Shown here in pieces: positions 1 through 9,376 of a DNA stretch of 28,173 nucleotides (position 1 is its first letter; each line of letters begins with the position of its first letter). A program made the translations under genes and the position numbers. Source of the DNA: Chloroflexi bacterium UBA4736 (GTDB lineage Bacteria; Chloroflexota; Dormibacteria; Dormibacterales; Dormibacteraceae); contig DHIW01000045.1 of NCBI GenBank assembly GCA_002404015.1, positions 1 to 28,173 on the forward strand, written 5' to 3'. Below the pieces are notes generated by a model that did not search any database, was not told the DNA's origin, and saw only the letters and a program-made list of their open reading frames with translations.

Positions 1-72
1 CCAAGTCTCACAGGGAGGGTCAGGATGGGGGTTCCTTCAAACCCGGTCCAGGCCTCCCGCCCGCCTCGACCC

Positions 73-101
73 TCGACAACCCAACCCGGCGCGGGTACGA
101 T
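73..101 (+). promoter_or_regulatory. Candidate sigma-70-type promoter of the ABC importer operon
   Basis: TCGACA at 73-78 and TACGAT at 96-101 are separated by exactly 17 bp, matching -35/-10 consensus at 5 and 4 of 6 positions. The distance to the TTG start at 176 leaves a leader of about 70 nt. The rest of 1-175 holds no gene I can support. Assignment is by eye only. Confidence 0.45.
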
Positions 102-175
102 CCGAATTCAACGACCAGGTTTCCCGAGGCCGGCGTGGCCCTGCATGGTCGGCAGAGAGAGGTAGGAGGTAACAG

Positions 176-1528
176 TTGAGCCCAGGCATCAAGAGATTCG
201 TGCGGTTGGGCGCGCTCGCCCTGGTCGCCGCGCTGGCCGTCGCCGCCTGCGGCGGCAGCTCTGGCGGCACCGGCAGCACGGCCACCACATTCAAGGGCAC
301 CAAGAAGATCGGCTACTCGGGCGCCCTCACGGGCCAGTCGGCCCTCTTCGGCAAGTCCGTCAGCCAGGGCTTGAACCTCGCCGCCGACGACATCAACGCC
401 AAGGGCGGCATCAACGGCTACAAGATCGAGATGGACATCCAGGACGACGCCACCACCGTGGACAAGGCGGTCGCCAACACCAAGCAGTTCATCCTTCAGG
501 ACAACGTCATCGCCCTGATGGGCTCGGTGACGTCAGGCCAGTGCCAGGCGGAGAGCCCGATCGCCAGGCAGAACAAGGTGATGTTCATCGCCGCCACCTG
601 CAACAGCTACCAGCTGACGGCCGAGCCGGACCTGATCAACCCCTACTACGTCTCGGTCGTGCCCAACACCTATATGGAGGGCACTGCGGCCGGCCAGCTG
701 GCTGCCAAGGCGGGGTCCAAGAACATCTTCGTGGTCTCCCCGAACTACTTGTTCGGGAAGTCGGAGACGAACGCTTTCGTGGCCTCGCTGAAGAAGTTGA
801 ACCCCAGCGCCAAGATCATCAACGATCCCAGCACCTGGTATGTGCCGTTCCCGACCAACCCCCGCTGGGACTCCACAATCAACGCCATCCAGGCCGCCAA
901 GCCGGACCTCGTCTACTCCAACATCTTCGCCGCCGACGAGATCAACTTCATCACGCAGGCGCTGGCCGTCGATCCCCAGTTCTTCACCAAGTACCCGATG
1001 ACCACCCTGGTCAGCGTCGATGAGCTGAACTCCCTTCAGAGCAAGTACCCGATCGGCATGCACGCCTACATGCGGGCGCCCTTCTTCGCCCTCCAGACGG
1101 GCAACTCGAAGCTCACCGACTTCATCACGCGCTACAAGGCGAAGTACAACGAGTACCCGTCGGACTGGGCGATCATGGACTACGACGCATTCAACGTGTA
1201 CGCGACCGGGGCCAACGCAGCCAAGACCTTCGATCCGGACAAGGTCCGAGCCCAGATCGTCGGCAAGTCGTTCGACAGCCTGCGCGGCTACAAGTTCACG
1301 ATCCGCAGCGGCGACCAGCAGGCCAACGTCGGCGAGACGACCGGCGCGACGGTCGACAGCGGCGGCAAGTACCCCTTCCCCGTCCTCAGCGGGCAGGCCA
1401 ACCTGAAGGGCGACGACCTGATCATGCCGACCACGCTCATGCAGGAGCTGCAGGGCGGCAAATGCGAGAAGAACAACGACCCGACGACTACGGACTTCTC
1501 GCTCTGTCCGTCGTGGAAATCAAGCTAG
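176..1528 (+). CDS. Branched-chain amino acid-type ABC transporter substrate-binding lipoprotein
   Basis: This is the extracellular solute-binding component of a LivJ/LivK-type importer and would deliver ligand to the permeases encoded next. The 450-aa product opens with a basic/hydrophobic signal and a lipobox (V-A-A-Cys25), so it should be a lipid-anchored lipoprotein. A Gly/Ser/Thr-rich linker follows, then a type-1 periplasmic-binding fold beginning near residue 44 (KIGYSGALTG...). The TTG start at 176 is chosen because an AGGAGGT Shine-Dalgarno sits at 164-170. It is followed by livH, livM-livG and livF in order, a complete importer operon. The ligand cannot be read from sequence; branched-chain amino acids, amides or short-chain compounds are all possible for this family. 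Confidence 0.92.
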   Translation: MSPGIKRFVRLGALALVAALAVAACGGSSGGTGSTATTFKGTKKIGYSGALTGQSALFGKSVSQGLNLAADDINAKGGINGYKIEMDIQDDATTVDKAVANTKQFILQDNVIALMGSVTSGQCQAESPIARQNKVMFIAATCNSYQLTAEPDLINPYYVSVVPNTYMEGTAAGQLAAKAGSKNIFVVSPNYLFGKSETNAFVASLKKLNPSAKIINDPSTWYVPFPTNPRWDSTINAIQAAKPDLVYSNIFAADEINFITQALAVDPQFFTKYPMTTLVSVDELNSLQSKYPIGMHAYMRAPFFALQTGNSKLTDFITRYKAKYNEYPSDWAIMDYDAFNVYATGANAAKTFDPDKVRAQIVGKSFDSLRGYKFTIRSGDQQANVGETTGATVDSGGKYPFPVLSGQANLKGDDLIMPTTLMQELQGGKCEKNNDPTTTDFSLCPSWKSS

Positions 1529-1549
1529 CCGACAACTGAAGAACCCGAG

Positions 1550-2431
1550 ATGAATCCAGGGGAGCTCCTGCTGTTCGCGGTGGGCGGGCTGGCCAATGCG
1601 GCCTACCTGTTCATTGTGGCGGCGGGGCTCTCCCTGGTCTTCGGGTCCCTGCGCGTCATCAACATGGCGCATGGCTCCTTCTACATGGTCGCCGCCCTGG
1701 TGGTTGTCGTCATCGCGAACAGGCTGGGCAGCGGCCTCGGCTTCTGGACCGGCCTCCTGGTCGCGCTGGCCGTGGCCGGCGCCATCGGCGCCGTCGTCGA
1801 GATCGTCGTGCTGAAGCGCGTCTACCACGAGGAGCATCTCGTCCAGCTGCTTGCGACCTACGCCGTGAGCCTCATCGTGGCCGGCGCCGCCCGCCTCGTC
1901 TTCGGCGCCAACTACCGGACGGTGGCGGCGCCGGTACCCGGTTCCCTGGTCCTCTTCGGATACCACTACTCGGTGTACTCGATCTTCATGATCGGGGCCG
2001 CGATCGCGATCGGCGCCGGGGTCTGGCTGATGCTCTTCCGCACACCGCTGGGTCGCAACATCCGCGCCGCGGTGTCCGACCCCGAGCTGCTGAACGTGTC
2101 CGGGGTCAACGTGACCAGGCTGTTCACGCTCGTCTTCGTGATCGGGGCCGGGCTGGCGGGCCTGGGCGGCGTCATCGTCGCCCCGAGCCAGGCCGTGAGC
2201 ACCAACGGTATGGACACCGACGTGCTGGTGCTGGCCTTTGCGATCAGCGTCATCGGCGGCCTGGGCAGCATCGTGGGCTCCCTGGTCGGCGCCCTGATCG
2301 TGGGCATGGTGTCCTACATCGGGGTCCAGATCCCGGCCACCAACAAGTTCGCCCTGGCCTTCGTTTTCATCATCATGGCGGGCGTCCTGGTCATCCGGCC
2401 CTGGGGCCTGTTCGGACGCCCCGAACAATGA
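1550..2431 (+). CDS. livH: Branched-chain amino acid ABC transporter permease, LivH type
   Basis: First membrane permease of the importer. The 293-aa protein is almost wholly hydrophobic, about eight predicted membrane segments. It carries the family cytoplasmic coupling loop around residues 165-190 (PLGRNIRAAVSDPELLNVSG...), where the ATPase docks. It begins with ATG at 1550, 21 bp after the binding-protein stop, and is followed after 28 bp by the LivM-LivG fusion. Length is typical for LivH (about 290-310 aa). Substrate specificity cannot be assigned. Confidence 0.92.
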   Translation: MNPGELLLFAVGGLANAAYLFIVAAGLSLVFGSLRVINMAHGSFYMVAALVVVVIANRLGSGLGFWTGLLVALAVAGAIGAVVEIVVLKRVYHEEHLVQLLATYAVSLIVAGAARLVFGANYRTVAAPVPGSLVLFGYHYSVYSIFMIGAAIAIGAGVWLMLFRTPLGRNIRAAVSDPELLNVSGVNVTRLFTLVFVIGAGLAGLGGVIVAPSQAVSTNGMDTDVLVLAFAISVIGGLGSIVGSLVGALIVGMVSYIGVQIPATNKFALAFVFIIMAGVLVIRPWGLFGRPEQ

Positions 2432-2433
2432 GA

Positions 2434-2459
2434 ACCCCACAATATCTCGCGATTTTGGG

Positions 2460-2468
<9 letters not shown>
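2434..2468 (+). promoter_or_regulatory. Alternative hairpins over the livM-livG translation start
   Basis: ACCCCA occurs at 2434-2439 and again at 2463-2468, and its complement TGGGGT lies between them at 2456-2461. TGGGGT could pair with either copy. The downstream pairing spans the GTG at 2460 and abuts the ATG at 2469, and the only SD-like stretch (GGGGTG) is inside it. Mutually exclusive structures at the junction are therefore possible; function is inference. Confidence 0.25.
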
Positions 2469-4341
<1,873 letters not shown>

Positions 4342-4349
<8 letters not shown>

Positions 4350-5034
4350 GGTCAGCGGGCTAAATGTCCGCTACGGCAAGAGCCACGTGGTCTTTGACCT
4401 GGACCTCAAGGTGGAGGACGGCCAGCTGCTGGCCCTGCTGGGCCGCAACGGGGCCGGTAAGACCACGACGCTCATGGGCATCATCGGCCTGCTGCCCGGC
4501 GCCACCGGTGGAGTCTCGGTGGGTGGTCGCGAGCTCGGCCGCCGGCCGGCCTACCGGCGTGCCAAGGCGGGCATCGCCTACGTGCCCTCGGGCGCTCGCT
4601 GCTTCCCCAACCTGACGGTCGCCGAGAACCTGGACATCGCCGCCCACCGCAACGGCCGGGGCGACTGGACCCGGCAGCGCGTGTACGAGATGTTCCCCAA
4701 GCTGGAGCTGCTGAGCGCCAACATGGCGGCCGGGCTGTCAGGCGGCGAGCGCCAGATGCTGGCGGTCGGCAGGGCCCTGATGAGCAACCCCCAGGTCCTG
4801 CTCCTGGACGAACCGACCGAGGGCCTGGCCCCGGTCGTGGTGCAGGCGATCGGCCAGCTGCTCAGGGACCTGAAGAAGACCGGGGTGGCGATCCTGCTGG
4901 CGGAGCAGAACCACCAGGTGGCGCTGCGGGTGGCCGACCAGGCCGCCTTCATGGAGAAGGGCAAGATCGTGGAGCAGCTGGCCGCCGACAAAGCCAAAGG
5001 CAGCGAGATCCTGCACCGAATCCTCGGGGTGTAG
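4342..5034 (+). CDS. livF: Branched-chain amino acid ABC transporter ATP-binding protein, LivF type
   Basis: Second nucleotide-binding subunit of the importer, pairing with the LivG domain of the preceding fusion. The 230-aa protein has Walker A GRNGAGKTT, signature LSGGERQ, Walker B VLLLDEPTEGL and the switch region LLAEQNHQVAL, all typical of LivF (about 230-240 aa). The GTG start at 4342 lies inside the end of the upstream gene and is preceded by GGAGGAGG at about 4325-4334, favouring translational coupling. It is the last gene of the transporter operon. No obvious terminator lies in the 33 bp before the next ORF. Confidence 0.93.
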
Positions 5035-5067
5035 CCGACTCCCTCCCAACTAGAACTCCAGGCACCA

Positions 5068-5901
5068 TTGAGAAGCGCGCTCTCCCCGGACACTGGCGGT
5101 CGCCTAGGCATCCCGGCGATCCTGTCGATCGCCCTCGGAGTCGGGTCGGCAACCCGGCTCCTCCCCTTCGACTGGCTCGAGGCCTTCGGCTTCATCCGGG
5201 GCGCCTGGGGCGTCTGGCTGCAGGTCCGCGAGAACGTGTGGAACTGGCCGATCCAGCTGATCAGCAGTGCCCTCTACGTCGTCGTCTTCCTCCATGCGAG
5301 GCTCTTCTCGGACGCTTCCCTGAACGTCCTCTACGTCGCCCTCTACCTGCTCGGCTGGTTCTGGTGGCTGCGCGGAGGCGAGAACCACGGCGAGCTGCAC
5401 ATCGCGCGCCTGACCCCCCGGATGGCCCTCCTTCTGGCCGGCCTCGCCGTCATCGCCACAGCGGGCTGGACCACCTTCCTGTCCTCGATCGCCGACTCGG
5501 CCCCCTTCCTCGACGCCTTCACGACGGTGCTGAGCCTGGTCGCATTGTTGCTGACAGCCCGCAAGATCTTCGAGAGCTGGCACCTCTGGATCTTCGTGAA
5601 CCTGGTCTCCATCGGCCTCTACATCTACAAGGGCCTGCCCCTGACCGCGGTCCTCTACGCAATCTTCGCCGGGCTGAGCGTCGCGGGGCTCATCAACTGG
5701 CACCACCTGCTCCACCGCCGCCAGGAGGCCGAGCGCCCTGAGCTCGCGCACCACCTCAGCCGCCGACGTGCGAACGGTTATCGCCCCGACACCCTCGCCG
5801 GCGTACATGGCGGTGTCCCCGACCTCGCCAGATCGCGATCGGTTCGGCGGTGGCACCTCCCGGTTGCCGGAAGCCTCAGCCTTCTCGAGGGCGACTCGTA
5901 A
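5068..5901 (+). CDS. pnuC: PnuC-type nicotinamide riboside/mononucleotide transporter, with unusual 3' read-through
   Basis: An integral membrane facilitator for vitamin B3 nucleosides. PnuC hallmarks are visible: VRENVWNWPIQLI, LLGWFWWLRGG, then TVLSLVALLLTARKIFESWHLWI and VNLVSIGLYIYKGLPLTAVLYAIF. About seven membrane segments lie between residues 30 and 215. The start taken is TTG at 5068; no strong SD is visible and the first 30 residues are poorly characteristic. The conserved region ends near 5730 (LINWHHLLHRRQEA), but the frame stays open to 5901. The last ~55 residues are arginine-rich and antisense to the facing monooxygenase gene, so they are probably not a family domain. A nicotinate phosphoribosyltransferase gene elsewhere in the window also fits NAD precursor salvage. 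Confidence 0.82.
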   Translation: MRSALSPDTGGRLGIPAILSIALGVGSATRLLPFDWLEAFGFIRGAWGVWLQVRENVWNWPIQLISSALYVVVFLHARLFSDASLNVLYVALYLLGWFWWLRGGENHGELHIARLTPRMALLLAGLAVIATAGWTTFLSSIADSAPFLDAFTTVLSLVALLLTARKIFESWHLWIFVNLVSIGLYIYKGLPLTAVLYAIFAGLSVAGLINWHHLLHRRQEAERPELAHHLSRRRANGYRPDTLAGVHGGVPDLARSRSVRRWHLPVAGSLSLLEGDS

Positions 5902-6585
5902 CACCCGGTGCGGCGCGTCGGGCCAGCCGTCATCGAAATGGGTGGTCAGCACCGTGTCCCCAGGCCCTCGGGCGGCGATCAGAGCGCTCACATAATCCGG
6001 GTGAGCGCCCGACTCCTCACAGGCGACGAAGCGGGTACCGACGCGCACCGCGTCAGCGCCCAGCGCGAGCACTTTCCTGACGTCCTGCGCAGTGCCGATG
6101 CCCCCGGCGGCGACAACGGGCACCTTCACCGCCTGCAGCACCGCGCGAAGCAGCTCGAGGAGCGGCATCGTTCCGCGCACATGGCCGCCGGCCTCCCGAC
6201 CCTGGGCCACGACGAAGTCACAGCCCGCAGCCTCCGCGGCGACGGCCTCCTCCACTGATCCGACCTGCCACGCTCCCAAGGCGCCGCCACCATGGACCGC
6301 CGCGATCAGTTCCGCGCGCGGATCGCCGTAGAAGAACTCGACCACGCGCACACCCCTTGCGGCCTGGGCGACCTCGTCGCTGCTCGGGCCGAATGGCATC
6401 AGAAAGCCGATGCCGAGCGCACCTGAAGCGGGCGGTGCCGCCGGTGGCTCCGTCCCTGCCGGCATCATGCCCAGCCCACCCTCTCGCGCGACCGCGACCG
6501 CCAGCTCGGCGGTGCCGACACCGCCCAGGGTTGCGAGTTGTAGGGGCAGCTCACAACCGACCAGCTCAGTGAAGCGAGTATTCAT
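5104..6585 (-). CDS. Nitronate monooxygenase / 2-nitropropane dioxygenase-like FMN flavoprotein, C-terminus extended
   Basis: A TIM-barrel flavin enzyme of the nitronate monooxygenase family, expected to oxidise nitronates or related acids with O2. From ATG at 6585 the protein shows the FMN-site and catalytic motifs GREAGGHVRGT (with the family His), VVAAGGIGTAQDV and GADAVRVGTRFVACEE. The family domain ends around 5735 (TSAAEVVRELRALG), giving about 285 aa. The frame then continues without a stop to 5104 through about 210 Glu/Asp/Gln-rich residues that are exactly antisense to pnuC, so the natural C-terminus is doubtful. Longer upstream ATG/GTG choices cover the palindromes and look non-coding. 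Exact substrate is unknown; the family is often mis-annotated, and an enoyl-ACP reductase-like flavoprotein is an alternative. Confidence 0.8.
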   Translation of the reverse strand: MNTRFTELVGCELPLQLATLGGVGTAELAVAVAREGGLGMMPAGTEPPAAPPASGALGIGFLMPFGPSSDEVAQAARGVRVVEFFYGDPRAELIAAVHGGGALGAWQVGSVEEAVAAEAAGCDFVVAQGREAGGHVRGTMPLLELLRAVLQAVKVPVVAAGGIGTAQDVRKVLALGADAVRVGTRFVACEESGAHPDYVSALIAARGPGDTVLTTHFDDGWPDAPHRVLRVALEKAEASGNREVPPPNRSRSGEVGDTAMYAGEGVGAITVRTSAAEVVRELRALGLLAAVEQVVPVDEPRDAQPGEDCVEDRGQGQALVDVEADGDQVHEDPEVPALEDLAGCQQQCDQAQHRREGVEEGGRVGDRGQEGGPARCGDDGEAGQKEGHPGGQARDVQLAVVLASAQPPEPAEQVEGDVEDVQGSVREEPRMEEDDDVEGTADQLDRPVPHVLADLQPDAPGAPDEAEGLEPVEGEEPGCRPDSEGDRQDRRDA

Positions 6586-6607
6586 GCTCAGATTCTGTCG
6601 CGATGCC

Positions 6608-6625
6608 GCATTACCCGGGTAATGC
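6608..6625. promoter_or_regulatory. Perfect 18-bp palindrome, probable operator upstream of the monooxygenase gene
   Basis: GCATTACCCGGGTAATGC is a perfect 9+9 inverted repeat, 22 bp upstream of the ATG at 6585 on the minus strand, where it would overlap promoter or early transcript. A near-copy lies 42 bp away centre to centre. Symmetry and size are typical of sites for dimeric repressors such as TetR-family regulators; no such regulator gene is in the window. Confidence 0.55.
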
Positions 6626-6649
6626 GCCTTGCGCGGCCTTCGCTGAGCC

Positions 6650-6667
6650 GCGTTACCCGGACAATGC
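6650..6667. promoter_or_regulatory. Second, imperfect copy of the palindromic operator
   Basis: GCGTTACCCGGACAATGC differs from the perfect palindrome at 6608-6625 at three positions and keeps the TTACCCGG core. It overlaps the 3' end and stop codon (6653-6655) of the alpha/beta hydrolase gene. The centres of the two sites are 42 bp apart, about four helical turns, which would place two bound dimers on the same DNA face. Confidence 0.5.
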
Positions 6668-7759
6668 GGGCTGCTGGGGGCGCTTCCCGCCCCCCGCCGG
6701 TCGCAGCCACTCCCGGATCTGCTCATAGACCGCCGGGTGGTTCAGCAGGTCGAAGTGGTTCAAGCCGCCCAGGTGCCGGCCTTCGGGGATCGCCGAAGCG
6801 CTCGGAAGCCGGACGAATATGTCTCCCAGCAGCCGGCTGACAAGGCTGTCCGGCTCCCGGCCCAGCGTGGCCGCCACGAACCGGTGGGCCGCCCGGCCCG
6901 CGGGCTCCGCGGCGGACGCGTAGCCCAGGCGCAGGTCGCGGATGCCGGCGCTGCGCCCGTCCACGATCCGGGCCAGCGCCCTGGTCTCGGGCACCAGGTG
7001 CAGCACGTAGGCGGTCGCGTGGGCGGCCTTCTCCAACGGAGCCCCCAGGTGCGGGCAGCCCAGGCAGACCACGTGGTGTAGAGGCTCCAGCCAGCGCGCC
7101 CCTTGCAGCGCGGCATGGTGGCAGGCGCTGTGCGCCACCAGGCCTCCCATCGAGTGGCCCACCAGGACGACCTCCTCGACCGGCACAGGCCAGCCGGCGA
7201 CCAGCTCCTGAAGCAACGAGCAGAGCAGGCGCCCGTTCTCTGAGACCGGGAGGCCCGTGTTGTAGCGAACCTGGACCGGGGTATGGCCCAGGTCCCGCTG
7301 CAGCCGCGAGGCGTACGTGCCCGAACCGTTCCCCCAGGAGTCCTCGGTCTCCATGAGGCCATGCAGGAATACCGCGATCCGCGGCGCGGCGGCACCGGTG
7401 GGGGTGAGCGTCATCTGGATGCGGAGGCCGCTGCCCTCGCGTTCCAGGCGGTCACCCAGCGCTCCGTTCAGGGCGCCCAGCGCGAACCTGCCCCGGCGCG
7501 AATCGGCCAACGAGGGCCCGGCCATCTGCAGCGGCAGCCGGGCCGCGGCGCTCCCACCCAGCCGGCCGGCGAGGCGCACCCCGGCGTAGGCGGTCCTGGC
7601 GACCGCGTTGTGCAGAAGGTGGGCCGGCCGCCCGAAGGGCCCGCTGGCGCGAAACGACCGTTGAGCGATCGCCAGGTGCATCTCCTCGACGCGGTCCGCG
7701 GTGCCCGCCACCGCCTGGCAGGCGAGTTGAGCCAGGCCTCTCAGCTCGGCCGTGTTCAC
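6653..7759 (-). CDS. Alpha/beta hydrolase (lipase/esterase-like, PGAP1-type fold)
   Basis: Predicted serine hydrolase of 368 aa. An alpha-helical N-terminal part (residues 1-110, RxxGxxxRPAH-like) precedes a hydrolase core starting near residue 125 (IAVFLHGLMETEDSWG). The nucleophile elbow is GHSMGG with Ser203; the catalytic His is probably in GLNHFDLLNHP near the C-terminus, and an Asp candidate lies in between. No signal peptide is evident, so it is likely cytoplasmic or membrane-associated. The start is GTG at 7759, 7 bp after a TAGGGT box that overlaps the rsmE stop codon, suggesting its own promoter. Substrate is not predictable; lipid or ester hydrolysis is the family expectation. Confidence 0.82.
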   Translation of the reverse strand: MNTAELRGLAQLACQAVAGTADRVEEMHLAIAQRSFRASGPFGRPAHLLHNAVARTAYAGVRLAGRLGGSAAARLPLQMAGPSLADSRRGRFALGALNGALGDRLEREGSGLRIQMTLTPTGAAAPRIAVFLHGLMETEDSWGNGSGTYASRLQRDLGHTPVQVRYNTGLPVSENGRLLCSLLQELVAGWPVPVEEVVLVGHSMGGLVAHSACHHAALQGARWLEPLHHVVCLGCPHLGAPLEKAAHATAYVLHLVPETRALARIVDGRSAGIRDLRLGYASAAEPAGRAAHRFVAATLGREPDSLVSRLLGDIFVRLPSASAIPEGRHLGGLNHFDLLNHPAVYEQIREWLRPAGGGKRPQQPALSG

Positions 7760-7766
7760 AACGCTG

Positions 7767-7772
7767 ACCCTA
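7767..7772 (-). promoter_or_regulatory. TAnnnT -10 box for the alpha/beta hydrolase gene
   Basis: On the minus strand TAGGGT (7772-7767) ends 7 bp before the GTG at 7759, the geometry of a leaderless transcript. Its first three bases are also the TAG stop of rsmE. Inferred from the same spacing seen at other genes in the window. Confidence 0.35.
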
Positions 7773-8426
7773 CCCCAGGGCGAGGGCCAGGGCTACCAGC
7801 GCGGCGGTGTCCGCGCGCAGGGTGCGGGGCCCCAGGGTGAAGCGGCGCTCGCCCGCCAACCGGCGCTCGGCATCGGACCAGCCGCCCTCGGGGCCCACGA
7901 AGAGGGTCAGCTCGTCGCCGCCGGCTGGAAGTGCCACGCTCGCCTCGCGGTCCAGCAGGCAGGGCGAGGCGGCCGCCGTCCAGGCGTCGGGGAACGGCAG
8001 CGGTCCCCCCACCTCGGGAACCCGAAGCCGGCCGGCCAGCATCGCGGCCTCCCGGCAGATCGTCGCCCAGCGCTCCGGCTTGGCGCCCCGTGCCACGCTG
8101 CGCTCAGCCTGGACGAGGAGGAAGCCGGCGGCGCCCGCCTCGGTGCAGCGCGAGAGGACCAGCTCCAGCGACTGGGCCGGCAGCATGGCCGCCGCCATTA
8201 TCACGGCGCGCTGAGGCTCGGATCGGTGCTCGACGTCCGTCTCCACCCTCCCGCCGACGAGCGATGGGGAGACGGTGTCAAGGCGCACGCCCAGGAGCCG
8301 GCCGCGCGGGTCCACTACGGAGATCAGCTCACCCGGCCGCGCACGCAGCGACTGGGCCAGGTGGCGGGCGTCGGCGCCTGTGAGCTCCACGCGGTCGCCC
8401 TGCCGCTCGCCGAAGAAGAACGGCAA
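7770..8426 (-). CDS. rsmE: 16S rRNA (uracil1498-N3)-methyltransferase RsmE
   Basis: A SPOUT-class methyltransferase that modifies U1498 in the decoding region of 16S rRNA using S-adenosylmethionine. The N-terminus (PFFFGERQGDRVELTGADARHLAQSLR) is the PUA-like RNA-binding part. The C-terminal knot shows LFVGPEGGWSDAE and FTLGPRTLRADTAAL, which form the cofactor pocket. I place the start at TTG 8426, immediately before the family N-terminus and 2 bp after the upstream gene's stop; a longer in-frame opening to 9101 is only a shadow of the membrane-protein gene. At 218 aa it is slightly shorter than typical (about 230-250). It is in the middle of a minus-strand cluster and probably co-transcribed with the membrane protein. 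Confidence 0.88.
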   Translation of the reverse strand: MPFFFGERQGDRVELTGADARHLAQSLRARPGELISVVDPRGRLLGVRLDTVSPSLVGGRVETDVEHRSEPQRAVIMAAAMLPAQSLELVLSRCTEAGAAGFLLVQAERSVARGAKPERWATICREAAMLAGRLRVPEVGGPLPFPDAWTAAASPCLLDREASVALPAGGDELTLFVGPEGGWSDAERRLAGERRFTLGPRTLRADTAALVALALALG

Positions 8427-8428
8427 GC

Positions 8429-9376
8429 CTACGCCGGGCTGGCTACGGGAACGGGATCCAGGTCGAGCCGCCGGAAGGCGAGCGTCCAGTAGATCCCCAC
8501 GTAGGAGCCGACCGCTCCGCCGGCCACCACGGCCAGCACCAGGTAGACGGGGAACACCACGATGCCCGTGCCCAACGCAGCGCCGACTCCCCCGGCCGAG
8601 TAGGCCGTAACCACGATCCCGATCACGGGCACCAGGAGGATGAGCAGGACGATCCCCAGACCGATGGCCAGGAGGAACGCGATCCCCACCTGGATCAGCC
8701 AGGAGAGGAGGACGCGTCCCAGGCGCCGCCGCACGAGCTGCCAGCCCCGGCGCAGGCCCGCGATCGCTCCCATCTGCTCCAGCACGATCGCGCGCAGAGC
8801 CAGGATGTAGACGAGCCCCAGCGCTATCCCGACCGGGATCAGGAGCAGCGCGAACATGACGCCGAGGACGATCACGGCCGCCACTCCGCCGCCGTTGTGG
8901 CTGATGCCGGAAAGGACGGCCAGGAAGACGAGGACGCCGGCCACGGCCGCCAGCAGCAGCGCGTACAGCAGGTAAAGGAGGCGCACGCCCAGGATCGACC
9001 AGAACGTGCGCCTGCCCGCCCGCCAGGCCGGCCCGAGCCCGAATGGGCGCTCGGCGTCGTGCTCGGCGGCCGCCCTGATCAGGGCGCCGCTCGCGATGCA
9101 CGAGACCAGGAAGTACGCCCAGAAGATGACGAACAGGACCAACCCGAGCCCGATCAGCAGGGCGAGGTGGTCGACGATCCAGAGTCCGACCTGCCGGAAG
9201 AACTCACCGGGCTGGGCGCTGTTGGAATTCGAGCCGAAGTTTCCGAAGTTGCCACCCCCGCCGCCCCCGCCGCCCCCGCCGACCGCTTCGCCACCGCCCA
9301 GCGCTCCCAGGAGCCACAGGTACCGGTGGTTCCAGAAGATATGGACGGAGCGGGTGATCACCTCCCCGTAGCGCAT
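8429..9376 (-). CDS. Polytopic membrane protein of unknown function with poly-glycine loop
   Basis: A 315-aa integral membrane protein with an N-terminal amphipathic/hydrophobic segment (residues 8-28), a low-complexity loop containing ten consecutive Gly (about 33-42) and Asn/Ser-rich sequence, and then about five to six long hydrophobic segments. Basic cytoplasmic loops include RRGWQLVRRRLGR. The pattern resembles uncharacterised DUF7544-like or glycerophosphodiesterase-membrane-domain proteins, but I do not recognise a function. ATG at 9376 lies within the end of the uracil-DNA glycosylase gene (19-bp overlap), and its stop is 2 bp before rsmE, so the three are probably one operon. Confidence 0.75.
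   Translation of the reverse strand: MRYGEVITRSVHIFWNHRYLWLLGALGGGEAVGGGGGGGGGGNFGNFGSNSNSAQPGEFFRQVGLWIVDHLALLIGLGLVLFVIFWAYFLVSCIASGALIRAAAEHDAERPFGLGPAWRAGRRTFWSILGVRLLYLLYALLLAAVAGVLVFLAVLSGISHNGGGVAAVIVLGVMFALLLIPVGIALGLVYILALRAIVLEQMGAIAGLRRGWQLVRRRLGRVLLSWLIQVGIAFLLAIGLGIVLLILLVPVIGIVVTAYSAGGVGAALGTGIVVFPVYLVLAVVAGGAVGSYVGIYWTLAFRRLDLDPVPVASPA

Noticed and set aside
7770..9101. 443-codon version of RsmE
   Set aside because: The first ~225 codons are off-frame reading of the membrane-protein gene; homology begins at 8426.
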